From assembly GCF_001411555.2 (NCBI RefSeq), contig NC_049903.1, positions 34,344,145 to 34,408,144 on the forward strand: DNA of 64,000 nucleotides. The letters run 5' to 3'. This DNA is from Juglans regia. Lineage: Eukaryota; Streptophyta; Magnoliopsida; Fagales; Juglandaceae. The notes below the pieces were generated by a model, which searched no databases, had not been told where the DNA came from, and saw only the letters and a program-made list of their open reading frames with translations. Positions 35,434-46,614 of this stretch are shown piece after piece (the first letter of the stretch is position 1; each line of letters opens with the position of its first letter). Position numbers and translations under genes: made by a program.

Positions 35434-37690
35434 CCATTTCATCCTAATTATTTCCTTCTACCGTAATATGCTACTAAGTACAGATATTCTTAACGAAATT
35501 TTATAAAAATAAATTTATAAATTGAGGTGATTTATAAAATATATTTTACATTAAAAAGAAATTTACAATATGACATATATACGATTATCGCGTCAAGTTA
35601 TATCAATTTGTAAGATTTTTTTATAGAGTTATTCTATTTTTAAGTCAATGTGTAGAGCATATAATTCACATCACTTAAATAGTAGGATTTGGTTTGTAAG
35701 ATTTAAATTTTAAAATTTATCATCTAAGTCAAATTATGTTAAATAAATATTTTACTAAGTGCATTCTACACACCGACTTGATAAAAAAAAATTTATTTTT
35801 GGTATACCAAACATTTATCATTAATGTATACCTTCAAAAAATTCATTGTCCAATTTAAGTATACTCCAACCGAAAATTATTATTACTTTGATTTGAATAT
35901 TCACATGCAGAGGGAGGATATCATGTCTAGTTGGTATCATGTCTTGTGGTCCTGTGGATATGAAGGATCATTTTTTTCTTTTTATGTTATTCCCAATAGA
36001 TCATTTGAAATAATAAAAAAGAATTGGAGATCGAATATACATTAATCTTTATTTTATTTTAAATAAAAATGTAACTCACGAAAATTAAATATCGTGCTGT
36101 CGTGGGTAAACGCTATCATTTTCCCTTTTGTAGGGCACTTATAATTCACACCATAATCGCAATCGTCATCAACAAATGCCATGTGGCGCTAATTATTTTA
36201 AGAAATAATAATGTTATGTGGTCCATGAGAATATATAAGTTTGGTCCATTTTCACTTTTCAGTAATGTGCTGATCTATTGATGTAATTTAAAGTCCATGC
36301 TACGAAGCAAATCACTCGGAAAAGGATTGTGTGAAGTATTGCCACGTTAGTAAAAACTAAAAATAAAAATAAAAATTAAATAATGTTAATGTCGAAAAAT
36401 CGCACAATAGGTCGGAATGAGAGAAAGAGTCATTTCCAGCCCATTATGAAGATTTGGGCCTCGATTGGTGTGGTGTGGAGCCCTTGACGGTGGTCTAGTG
36501 CTGCTTTATAGTGTCTGAGCGTACATTCTTGCAGTGAACGGAAAATAAATGCAAGGAAAATAAAATATATAGAGACACATAGATTTATGTGATTCGATAT
36601 AATGCATACGTTCATGAATCGTTTGGGTGGAAGAATTCATTATAATATGATTGTTTTATAGTCTCACATTGTCTTTCATCCACGATGTACAATGAAAATC
36701 GGGGATCTATCTTTTGGTAGAGATATTTTCTCTAGTGCTCTCGTCGCTAGGTTGAAGAAGCTGAAAGAGAAGTCAAAATAGCCGTTTGGAAGAAGTCCCA
36801 ATTCCCCGTCTGAAGTCATTTGATCCTTCCCTTTACCCTCTACCCCTTTTTTTTTTTTACGTCACATATTATCTCCTTTATGTCACATCTCTTCTTTTTT
36901 TTTTCGCTTGATATCCTTTACTTCCTCAGCCTTTTGTTTCCTCCTTTCGTCTCTCTTTCTTCCTCATGGCGAGACCCACAACCTTGGACTGGGCTTGGAA
37001 AACTACTTTGGGCTTGAGATATTTTATCACCTCCAAATAAAAAATAAGATCTTTTAGAAAAGAAAAAGTTTTGACAGTGACACACCATTTAATCATCTAC
37101 ATGAACAGTTAAAATAAAAGTTGTGAGAGCTTCATGTAGATGACTCACCGTTTCTAATATTTTTTTAAAAAAATTGATATTTACAATCATACAGTATACA
37201 AACGTCGTACATTCTTTTTTTAAAAAATGAATAAATATAGTACTCACATGAAAAAAATTAATTTTTTTTTAATTTGTAGACCATTCTTTTAAAAAAAAAA
37301 AAAATGAGTGCGCGATACTTGCACAATCAATAACCATATCTAGTATTACTCATTTTTAAAATAGAATTAATTTGACTTGAGTGATGATCTTTTTGGTTCG
37401 AAAATATTGTTTGCATGTCAATCAAGTGAAGAATCAATTCCAAAGCCTGAATTTATCTAGGGAGATTCAAGTTTGTACCTACTTGGTGATTGATGGAGGC
37501 ACTCGAGACCTATGAAGTTCAATGTCCACAAATTAAGTAGATTAAGTTCTTTTATAATTTTATGATTCAAATATACTCAGAATTTTAGATAAACAGAAAT
37601 ATACATGGCGATGTTAAATATTGCCGGTAAAAAGTTTGGATCCCAACATTAGATACGTTCCTATATATCTCTCTCTAAATTATGGCTAGA
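35434..37690. other. AT-rich intergenic DNA with MITE pair
   Basis: No supported gene. Two MITE-like palindromic units lie at about 35501-35631 and 35632-35790. A TAGAGACACATAG and GTTTGGGTGGAAGAATTC patch near 36570-36660 may be old LTR debris but has no matching partner here. Poly(A/T)-rich blocks lie at 36848-36905 and 37150-37310. Confidence 0.5.
35501..35790. mobile_element. two adjacent MITE-like units
   Basis: Unit 1 (35501-35631): TTTATAAAAATAAATTTATA with a reversed right end CTATAAAAAAATCTTACAAA. Unit 2 (35632-35790): AGTCAATGTGTAGAGCATA with a reversed right end AAGTCGGTGTGTAGAATGCA. Unit 1 shares its end type with the element at 57484-57640. No clean TSD. Confidence 0.5.
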
Positions 37691-37860
37691 TAACTAAAGA
37701 AGTTAGGGAGATACAAGATAATTATTTTAAAAACTTATGTAGTATCCACTCTCACTAGAGTCTCTCTTCACTAGACAGTGAATATCCACTTCACTATGAA
37801 GTTTCCCCCCAGTTTTTCTCTTTGAAACCTCAACAAAGATACAAAACATTCTCAAACACT

Positions 37861-39209
37861 ATGGATATGAACACCTTGATTACACAGACTGAAGCATTCT
37901 CCTGGCAAGATCTCAATCTTGAACCTGTAATAGAAGCAGCCAAGAAATCATCAAATATGGCATTGGTGGGTCAACTTGTTGCTGAAAGACCTCTTAACAA
38001 ATTTGCAATACATTCTAGTATCAAAGCTGCCTGGAATTTCGTACAAAAATTTCTCATTGAAGACTTGAGGCCAACTTGTTTCTATTCATGTTCCAGTCAC
38101 CTCAAGACAAACACAGAGTGCTTAATCAAATCCTTTGGAATTTCAAAGGTCATCTCCTTATCATAAAATCATGGCCCCCAAGATCAACTTTGCAAGAGAT
38201 CCGATTGAATCATTCTGTTTTTTATGTGCAAATTCATGGTTTACTGTTGGATCACAGGACTCTGGCAAATGCAACCAACATAGGGAAAGCACGGAAAAAT
38301 TTATTGAAGGTAGAAGAAGACGCGCAGTATGGTATAGCATGTAGGAAATTTATTAGAATCAAAGTTGAAATTGATATCACAAACCCACTGAAGCAAGGTT
38401 TTTCATTACCAAGAGTTTTCAACATTGACACATGGGTCTCTTTCAAATACGAGAGGCTATCAGATTCTTGCTATGCATGTGGAAGACTAGGGTATTCACG
38501 GATTTTTTGCACCTACCTCAAGTTCCATCCCACTAACCTCCCTTTCGGACCCTGGTTACGAGTGGTATACATAAATCCATTCCTCTCTCAAACAATATCT
38601 CAAGCAACACATAATCAACAAATCCAAATAATCAACACCACCCCACACTTTCAGCCAACGGAGACCCAATCGCAAAGTTCAAAAGGGACAAAAACTAATG
38701 GTTGATAACAGACAAGAGAAGCGGACTATAAATTTCTCCGTGCCAAATACAAACGAACTCACCAGCGGGAAAAATACGAGCTGCACCGAAATGATTACCA
38801 AGAACTTTTCCCCACTCAGGCAATCAAAATCCTCTCACCTTTCCCCTGCTCTAGTAGCTTTCCCGGTGTTCTGCGAGCAAAATCCCATGTTCCACTACAG
38901 TTCCTCAGCCGTATTCAACTCAGTAGCACCTACCGCACTAACCTAGATCTGTCCTGAAATAAATTACTTCATCTACTGGAGCTCGATATGCATTACCCGA
39001 TAAGACTGAAGCGGCGCAACAATTGGATTTTTATCTCAAAACACAGCACGGAAATCTTCCCCTGGAGATCATAGTGGCTGCAAATGCAGTCTGCTGTGCT
39101 TGGTTACAAAGCTCAACTCTATGCTCCCTAATCTCATTAGGCATGGTTCTTTTTTTTACTAATAAGCAAGTCCAACTTACTTCCACCCCAAGGCCAAATA
39201 GTTCAAGTC
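37861..39209 (+). pseudogene. LINE ORF1 (DUF4283 plus CCHC zinc knuckle), frameshifted
   Basis: The ATG at 37861 opens MDMNTLITQTEAFSWQDLNL. A shift near 38070 moves the frame to one holding MFQSPQDKHRVLNQILWNF and a zf-CCHC_4-like site (WVSFKYERLSDSCYACGRLG, then C), the order of plant L1 ORF1 proteins that bind RNA. The distal part after 38705 is S/P/N-rich and broken by further stops. The knuckle lacks a standard histidine (YSRIFC). Confidence 0.75.
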
Positions 39210-39214
39210 TATCG

Positions 39215-39610
39215 TGTAAGAGTTCTATTTGAACTCTATGTCCCACACACCCATATCTGATAGAGTTTTAAATAGTGTTAGAGTTATAATGGGATTTAAA
39301 CTCCTAAGAGATAAGATTAACTCTTATCTCTAATTATAGTCTGACTCAAAGACTTAAATTTCATGATGGCCAGAAATCTATAAATAGGACTGAGGGGTTA
39401 AAGGGTTCTCACCTACAACATTAGAGTGCCTCTAGCCATCGGGAGACACTAGTGAGACCAAGTTGCTAGGGTGATCCTTCTCTCATAGCTAGATTCATTT
39501 CTTCATTAAACAGATGGAGAAATGTACGGCTTTTACTATTACTGTTTATTATTGTAGATCATACAAAATCAAAGATCCATTTATTAATGTTCATGTTAAA
39601 ATATCTAACA
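39215..39610 (+). repeat. 5' LTR of the Copia element
   Basis: Starts TGTAAGAGTTCTATTTGAAC and ends AAAATATCTAACA. It contains CTATAAATAGGAC (about 39377-39390), a good TATA box. Confidence 0.95.
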
Positions 39611-41030
39611 TGTGGTATCAGAGACAGGTTATAGATTTTTTATGATCTCGATAAAATTTACAGTAAACATGTGCTTTCATGTATTATGATTTTATCATTC
39701 TGTGAAAATTAAAAATATTGATTTTACAATCTGAGGAAAATTTTATAACGATTGTTTCTGTGTAATATGAAATTACGATGCACTGATAATTATTATTGTA
39801 TTTCGGCTTTACATCTGCTTTTGATTGGGCGTATTTCACATATTATGCATTGTTTGCGTTGTTGTGTATTGGAGAAAGTTAAGAAACTTTGTGTATTTCT
39901 CCCTTACTGTATGTATGCTGAGTAATGGGGTTTCAAACTACCATGCATGTATGATGGTAGAGCTGCTGCGTATTGTCATCGTAGCGGCATAACGTGGCCG
40001 TATCATCGAGGTGGCATGAAAGGGCAGTGTTTAGGGTAGCGCATAGGGACTGTGAGGTCCCGAATCGACTGCCCGATTGTGAAACCCATCGTGGGTAAAG
40101 GGTTGTCGACGCTGGGAGGAGGCTGAGAACCTCCTCCACGACGTCTATATAGCGGCGGCACAGAGGGCTCTAAAGTCCAATTGCCGCCGCAGTGAAGTTA
40201 ATAAAAAAAAAAAAAAAGAGGGGGAAACCGTGAGTGGAGGTGGACCTCGGCGGTGGGAGGATGTGGCGAAGCCATGATGTCTTTTCCTCGCCGACGACGT
40301 CCACCGTTGCGGGATGAGGCTGGTCTGTGTGTGCTGCGGCGCCATCACAGAAGAAAGGAAATGATGTAGCACTGTGGGCGGGAGAGAAGAAACCGTAGGG
40401 TTTCTTCTATTGTAATACGGGTATGGGCCGTGGGCCTTGGCCCAGCCCGACAGAAAGGCCCATCACATAAAGTATAAAAAAAAAAAAAACAGAATTGTAT
40501 TGGGCCTTGTACAGTAGGCCCGAATTCTGGTCTACTGTGTTAACCAGCCTTATCACTGAACCGGGTTTCCGCCCGGGTTACTGTACGGTCCGGTCCAGAC
40601 CCGGACCGGTTATATTATATTATATTATAATAATATTATATTATTTTTTATTTAAAAAAAAAATTTCTAGAATTTATTTTCTGTTATTTTATGCATGTTA
40701 TTATTGTTAAAAACATGTATTAATTTTTATTAACATGTTATTGTTGGTATAAAATTGAATTTTATACATGTTATTATTGTTAAGGACATGTATTAAATTT
40801 ATTAACATGTTATTATTATATACATGTATTAATTAAATTCTATGCATATTATTAAATACATGTATGAATTGTTTATTTTGGCTATTATTATGTCATGCAT
40901 ATTTTATCCAATATAGGACAAATGATTTACTTCAAAAATTAAGGAAATATTGGTTGCCCAAAGGTACAAGATTTTCTTAATTTTTATGATAAATCATTAA
41001 ACCTATAGTAAAGTGGATATGATGGAGTGA

Positions 41031-41270
41031 ACAATTTGTGTGTTAATATCTACTCCCAAAGGAGGGTCTTGATGACACTTCTAGTTCATCCATCAAAAGT
41101 AAAGATTGGAGGGAACACTTTGTATATCAGAGTTTACTCCCAAAGGAGAATTCTGATGATACAACTAGTTCATCCACAGAATTTAATACTGGTGAGAACA
41201 CTTTGTGTATTAAGATCTACTCCCAAAGGAGGGTTTTGATGATACTATTAGTTTATCCATAATTGTTTAA
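41031..41270 (+). repeat. three tandem repeats of about 80 bp in the Copia leader
   Basis: Each unit contains CTACTCCCAAAGGAG or a close variant (starting near 41050, 41131 and 41217), followed by TTGATGA-ACT and AGTT-ATCCA. Units are diverged by several substitutions. Confidence 0.85.
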
Positions 41271-41330
41271 ATTCTGATTATTATTTATAAGTGTCTAACT
41301 CAAAGCATTATGTGATAAAATTTTCTTGCA

Positions 41331-43045
41331 GTAAGCGTATCTACATCACTACACTCACAAACTTCATCTGTTCCTGTTTTGACTGGCTCTAATTTTTCTG
41401 AATGGGTTGAGCGAGTTAGGTTCACCTTGGGAGTCCTTGACTTGGACTCATCACTTACGAGTCCAAAACCACCACCCATCACTGAGAATAGTGATAGAGA
41501 TCAGAGAGAGTCTTATAAACAATGAGAGAGATCAAATAGGCTGAGTTTGATGTTCATGAAAATGACCATAGCTGAAAATATAAAAAATTCACTCCCTAGT
41601 GCTGAGGAAGCCCAAATTTTTTTGAAAAATGCTGAGGAGAGATTTAGGTCTGCAGTAAATCTTTAGCAGGAACACTTATGGCTAGACTTACCACCATGAA
41701 ATATGATGGTGCTAAAGGAATGCAAGAGCATATCCTTGAAATGACCAATATTGCCGCTAGATTACAAACTCTTGGAATGAAAGTTGAGGAGTCCTTCATT
41801 ATTAAGTTTATTCTGAACTCATTGCCACCTCAGTATGGTCCATTCCAGATGCATTATAATTCTATTAAAGACAAATGGAATGTGAATGAGTTGGCAAGTA
41901 TGGTAGTTCAGGAAGAAGCGAGACTGAAACAACAAGGTCATTACTCTGTTAATTTTGTGACCAAAGAAGCCGGAAAGAAAAAGCACCAGTATGGCAAGAT
42001 GAAACGAATTGGACCACCGAAAGGAAAGCAACCTGAGAAAGTTAATCAGGTTCAACATAACAGTAGCAAATGCTACTTTTGTGGGAAGCATGGACACATG
42101 AAAGCTGAGTGTCCGAAACGTAAGGCTTGGTTTGAAAAGAAAGGTAAGTCACTTGCCTTTGTATGTTTTGAATCAAACCTTGTAAATGTTCCCACTAACT
42201 CTTGGTGGTTAGATTCAGGTGCTAATGTTCATGTTTCTATAACCATGCAGGGATACCTTACAAGCCAAACACCAAGCCCCAGTGAACAATTTATCTTTAT
42301 GGGAAACGATAATAAGGCTGAAGTTTTAGCCGTAGGAACTTTTCGTTTGGTTTTAAGTACCAGTCAATATTTAGACCTTCATAACACAGTATATGTGCCT
42401 TCTGTGAGGCGTAATTTGATTTCCTTATCCAGACTTGATACTGATGGTTATTCTTTTTCGTTCCATAATGGTAGTTTCAATTTATTTCGAAATGATTTAT
42501 CTATTGGTTCTGGGTTTCTTTCCGATGGTCTTTATCGACTTTGCCTCGATAATACATTTATTAAAAATACCTATACTCAGTACCATGAAACTTGTATTGG
42601 AACTAAAAGAAACATTATGAATGAAAATTCTTATGACTTGTGGCATAAAAGATTGGGGCATATCTCCAAAGAACGGTTACAAAGATTAGTAAAAGAAGGG
42701 ATACTTCCGCATCTTGATTTTACTAATCTTGAAGTGTGTGTGAATTGCATTAAAGGAAAGCAAACCAAACATACTAAGAAAGGTGCCACAAGAAGTAAAG
42801 GGCTTCTTGAAATAATTCACACTGATATATGTGGACCATTCTCCACTGAATGTTTTGGTGGAGAAAAATATTTTATCACCTTTATTGATGATTTTTCACG
42901 GTTTGGATATATCTACTTACTACATGAGAAATCTCAAGCTGTTTCAGTACTTGAGGTATTTCTCATGGAGGTGGAAAGGCAGTTAGATAAAAAAAGTGAA
43001 AATCATCAGGTCGGATCGAGGTGGAGAATATTATGGAAAGTATGA
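41331..43045 (+). pseudogene. Copia gag-protease-integrase N-part, with stop and frameshifts
   Basis: A frame lacking a clear ATG begins near 41331 (VPVLTGSNFSEWVERVRF, gag UBN2-like) and meets TGA at 41523-41525. A one-base loss near 41660 shifts it. The long frame 41678-43045 then has the gag C-part, a CCHC knuckle CYFCGKHGHMKAEC, protease WWLDSGANVHV, the GAG-pre-integrase zinc motif (LWHKRLGHISKERLQ, C-x2-C) and the start of integrase (HTDICGPF, FITFIDDFSR). It leaves frame at an A7 run (42989-42995) where one extra A breaks the integrase. Confidence 0.88.
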
Positions 43046-45377
43046 TGAATCGGGCCGTAACCCTGGCCCATTCGCCAAACTTCTTGAACAGCGTGGCATT
43101 GTTGCACAATATACGATGCCCGGGACGCCACAGCAGAACGGTGTTGCTGAAAGGCGTAATCGGACCTTATTGGATATGGTCAGAAGTATGGTAAGCAATA
43201 CTACCTTACCCAAATCACTGTGGGGTGAAGCCATTAAGACGGCAATGTATATCTTAAACCGAGTTCCTAGTAAGTCAGTTCCAAAAACTCCTTTCGAGCT
43301 ATGGACTGGTAGGACACCAAGTTTAAGGCACATGCATGTTTGGGGTTGCCCAGCCAAAGCGAGACTTTACAATCCACATGAAAGGAAATTGGATCCTAGA
43401 ACTGTAAGCGGGTACTTTATTGGATACCCAGAGAGATCTAAAGGGTATAGGTTTTACTGTCCTAATCACAGTACGAGAATAGTGGAAACAGGAAATGCTA
43501 AATTCATTGAATTTGGTGAGATCAGTGGGAGAATTGAACCCAGAGATGTGATAATTGAGGAAGTACGGATAGATGTCCCTATACCTACATCCTCAGAAAG
43601 GATAATAGTTCCTCTAATTGATCATCACCATGATACATTGGAACATGTAAATGATTATCTATCTCAGAATGATAATATCACTGATGAACCAAATTCGGAG
43701 TCACCAGAACAGGTTGTCTTACGCAGGTCTCAGAGAGATCGAAGACCTGCTATTTCAACAGACTATGTGGTGTATCTCCAGGAATCTGAATTTGACATTG
43801 GGACAAGTAAGGATCCACTAACATTTTCACAAGCTATACACGGAAATGATTCTAGTAAATGGATCGATGCCATGAAAGAAGAATTGAAATCCATGGATCA
43901 AAATCAAGTCTGGGATCTCGTTGAATTGCCTGAAGGGAGTAAAAGAGTCGGGTGTAAATGGGTCTTTAAGACCAAACGCAACTCAAAAGGCAATATTGAA
44001 CGATATAAGGCCAGACTTGTTGCCAAGGGTTTCACTCAGAAAGAAGGCATTGATTACAAAGAGACTTTTTCTCCAGTATCTAAAAAGGACTCTTTCAGGA
44101 TCATTATGGCATTGGTGGCTCATTATGATTTAGAGTTACACCAGATGGATGTGAAAACGGCATTTTTAAATGGAAGTTTGGATGAAAATGTCTACATGGA
44201 GCAGCTAGAAGGCTACTCAGAAAAGGGCAAAGATCACCTAGTATGTAAGCTTAAGAAATCAATATACGGGCTTAAGCAAGCTTCCCGACAATGGTACTTA
44301 AAGTTCAATGATACCATTACTGCCTTTGGTTTTAAAGAAAACATTGTTGATCGATGTATATACATAAAGGTCAATGGGAGTAAGTTCATAATTTTGATTC
44401 TGTATGTTGATGATATCTTGTTAGCTAGTAGTGATCTTGGCTTACTTTATGAAACCAAGGGTTTTCTTTCTAAGAACTTTGAAATGAAAGATATGGGTGA
44501 GGCATCTTTTGTGATCGGAATCGAAATTTTTCGAGATCGAAAACATGGACTGTTGGGATTGTCTCAGAAAAGTTACATAGAAAGAGTTCTTGAGAGATTT
44601 GGCATGAAAAGTTGTTCATCACTGGACACTCTAATATCAAAAGGTGATAAGTTTAGCCTATCTCAGTGTCCTAAAAATGAGTGGGAGCGCAAAGAGATGG
44701 CAAAAATCCCCTATGCATCAGTCGTGGGGAGCTTGATATATGCACAGATTTGCACGAGGCCAGATATTAGTTTTGCAGTTGGCATGCTTGGGCGCTACCA
44801 AAGTAACCCAGGGATGTCTCATTGGAAAGCAGCAAAGAGGGTGTTGCGATATTTGCAAGGAACTAAGGATTACCAGCTTACCTTCAGAAGAACTGACATT
44901 TTGGAGGTAACTGGATACTCAGACTCTGATTTTGCTGGTTGCTCTGATAGCAGGAAATCCACTTCAGGTTATGTTTTCCTGCTGGCTGGTGGAGCGATCT
45001 CATGGAGAAGTATGAAGCAAACCATCACTGCTTCATCTACAATGGAGGCTGAGTTTGTGGCATGCTTTGAGGCCACAGTACATGGTTTATGGCTGAGGAA
45101 CTTTATTTCAGGGCTTGGAGTTATCGACTCTATAGCCAGGCCGCTGAGAATTTATTGTGATAATTCCTCTGCAGTATTTTTTTCCAAGAACGATAGGTAT
45201 TCTAAAGGTGCCAAGCACATGGAGCTCAAATACCTAAGCGTTAAGGAGGAAGTACAGAAACAAACAGTGTCCATAGAACATATTAGTACTATGCTCATGA
45301 TAGCAGACCCATTAACAAAGGGTCTAGTAGCAAAGCTATTTAAGGAACATGTTGATAGAATGGGTCTTATGATATGA
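42996..45377 (+). pseudogene. Copia integrase C-part, reverse transcriptase and RNase H
   Basis: This frame continues pol after the A7 shift. It has the integrase [10 protein letters not shown] and the [18 protein letters not shown] block with the DDE glutamate, the reverse-transcriptase blocks [14 protein letters not shown] and [11 protein letters not shown], and RNase H with [20 protein letters not shown] and [16 protein letters not shown]. The stop TGA is at 45375-45377, about 445 bp before the 3' LTR. About 790 codons are open with catalytic motifs intact, but the frame has no proper start without the upstream part. Confidence 0.9.
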
Positions 45378-45822
45378 ACATGTTAATGAGCTTGTAAATG
45401 TTTTGAATTCTATTTTGACACTTAATGATATCTATTATGGTTATTTTGTTTCTGTTTTCTTGTCTTTCCACTTTATATGTACATTAAATGATGTGGATGA
45501 ATGATGACAAGATAATGTCAACAATAGACATGAATTGGAACCCAAGGCATTATAGCATTAGCCTTAATTATCCCAATCAAAGATCATGTTAAATTAGGTT
45601 ACTGATGTTGTGGTACATGGAAGGAAATTTGTTGATTATATAACAGAGGACCGCCATGACTCGCATTAGTATCTAGTTTGACATTGATATTACGGAACTC
45701 ATAAAATGTAAATTAAGCTATGAAAATTTTCAGGAAATGAATTTGCGCAGTATGGTTAATTTCCTGTAATAAACTCATGAACGGAAAATATCATTTATGG
45801 GCGTATGGGCCAAGTGGGAGAA

Positions 45823-46218
45823 TGTAAGAGTTCTATTTGAACTCTATGTCCCACACACCCATATCTGATAGAGTTTTAAATAGTGTTAGAGTTATAATGG
45901 GATTTAAACTCCTAAGAGATAAGATTAACTCTTATCTCTAATTATAGTCTGACTCAAAGACTTAGATTTCATGATGGCCAGAAATCTATAAATAGGACTG
46001 AGGGGTTAAAGGGTTCTCACCTACAACATTAGAGTGCCTCTAGCCATCGGGAGACACTAGTGAGGCCAAGTTGCTAGGGTGATCCTTCTCTCATAGCTAG
46101 ATTCATTTCTTCATCAAACAGATGGAGAAAAGTACGGCTTTTACTATTACTGTTTATTATTGTAGATCATACAAAATCAAAGATCCATTTATTAATATTC
46201 ATGTTAAAATATCTAACA
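45823..46218 (+). repeat. 3' LTR of the Copia element
   Basis: Same length and ends as the 5' LTR. Differences include A/G in the GACTTA(A/G)ATTTC block, A/G in GTGAG(A/G)CC, T/C in TTCAT(T/C)AAAC, T/A in AGAAA(T/A)GTACG and G/A in TTAAT(G/A)TTC. Confidence 0.95.
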
Positions 46219-46614
46219 TATCGAGCCCACAAAACCCATAAAAAAAGGACCTCACAGACATTGGACTCACTCACAGTGCTCATTCAGCCCCACCCATTAT
46301 AGACCGACACTCATAAAGGCCATATACCCCTACATCTTCTGATGAAAGTCAACCCAAGAAGAAGAAGCCCCAACAAAATAAGACAGACGAAATGCACATC
46401 ACAACTACAACAACGCCCTAGATCAAAATTCAAAAGACTCGACGTTGGCCCTCACTCTGCTTGTGATGCAGTCAGGATTAATGGGAAAGCAAAAAAAATT
46501 AAAAAGGCTTGCTCGTTCATCTCCATACCATAAGCCACTACCACCACCATCCGGAAAATCCAAAAAAACTAAAGAGGCAAGCTAAAAAATGTCTCTCCCA
46601 GCTAAATAAAGATA

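Larger units (their letters stand above)
39215..46218 (+). mobile_element. Copia-type LTR retrotransposon, recent, coding region broken
   Basis: Two 396-bp LTRs (39215-39610 and 45823-46218), TG...CA ends, and TATCG target duplications (39210-39214 and 46219-46223). A primer-binding site TGGTATCAGAGA (39613-39624) complements initiator tRNA-Met. The purine tract CAAGTGGGAGAA lies just before the 3' LTR. Domain order gag, CCHC, protease, integrase, reverse transcriptase, RNase H marks the Copia superfamily. I count five LTR differences in 396 bp (about 1.3 percent), so insertion is recent. It sits in the LINE after ORF1. Confidence 0.95.

Noticed and set aside
36820..37017. Hydrophobic F/L-rich frame as a membrane protein
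   Set aside because: It is translated T-rich low-complexity DNA without start context, splice partner or homology.
42989..42995. Programmed frameshift in Copia pol at the A7 run
   Set aside because: The shift falls inside the integrase domain rather than at a gag-pol border and needs +1 movement at a homopolymer, so a one-base indel is simpler.
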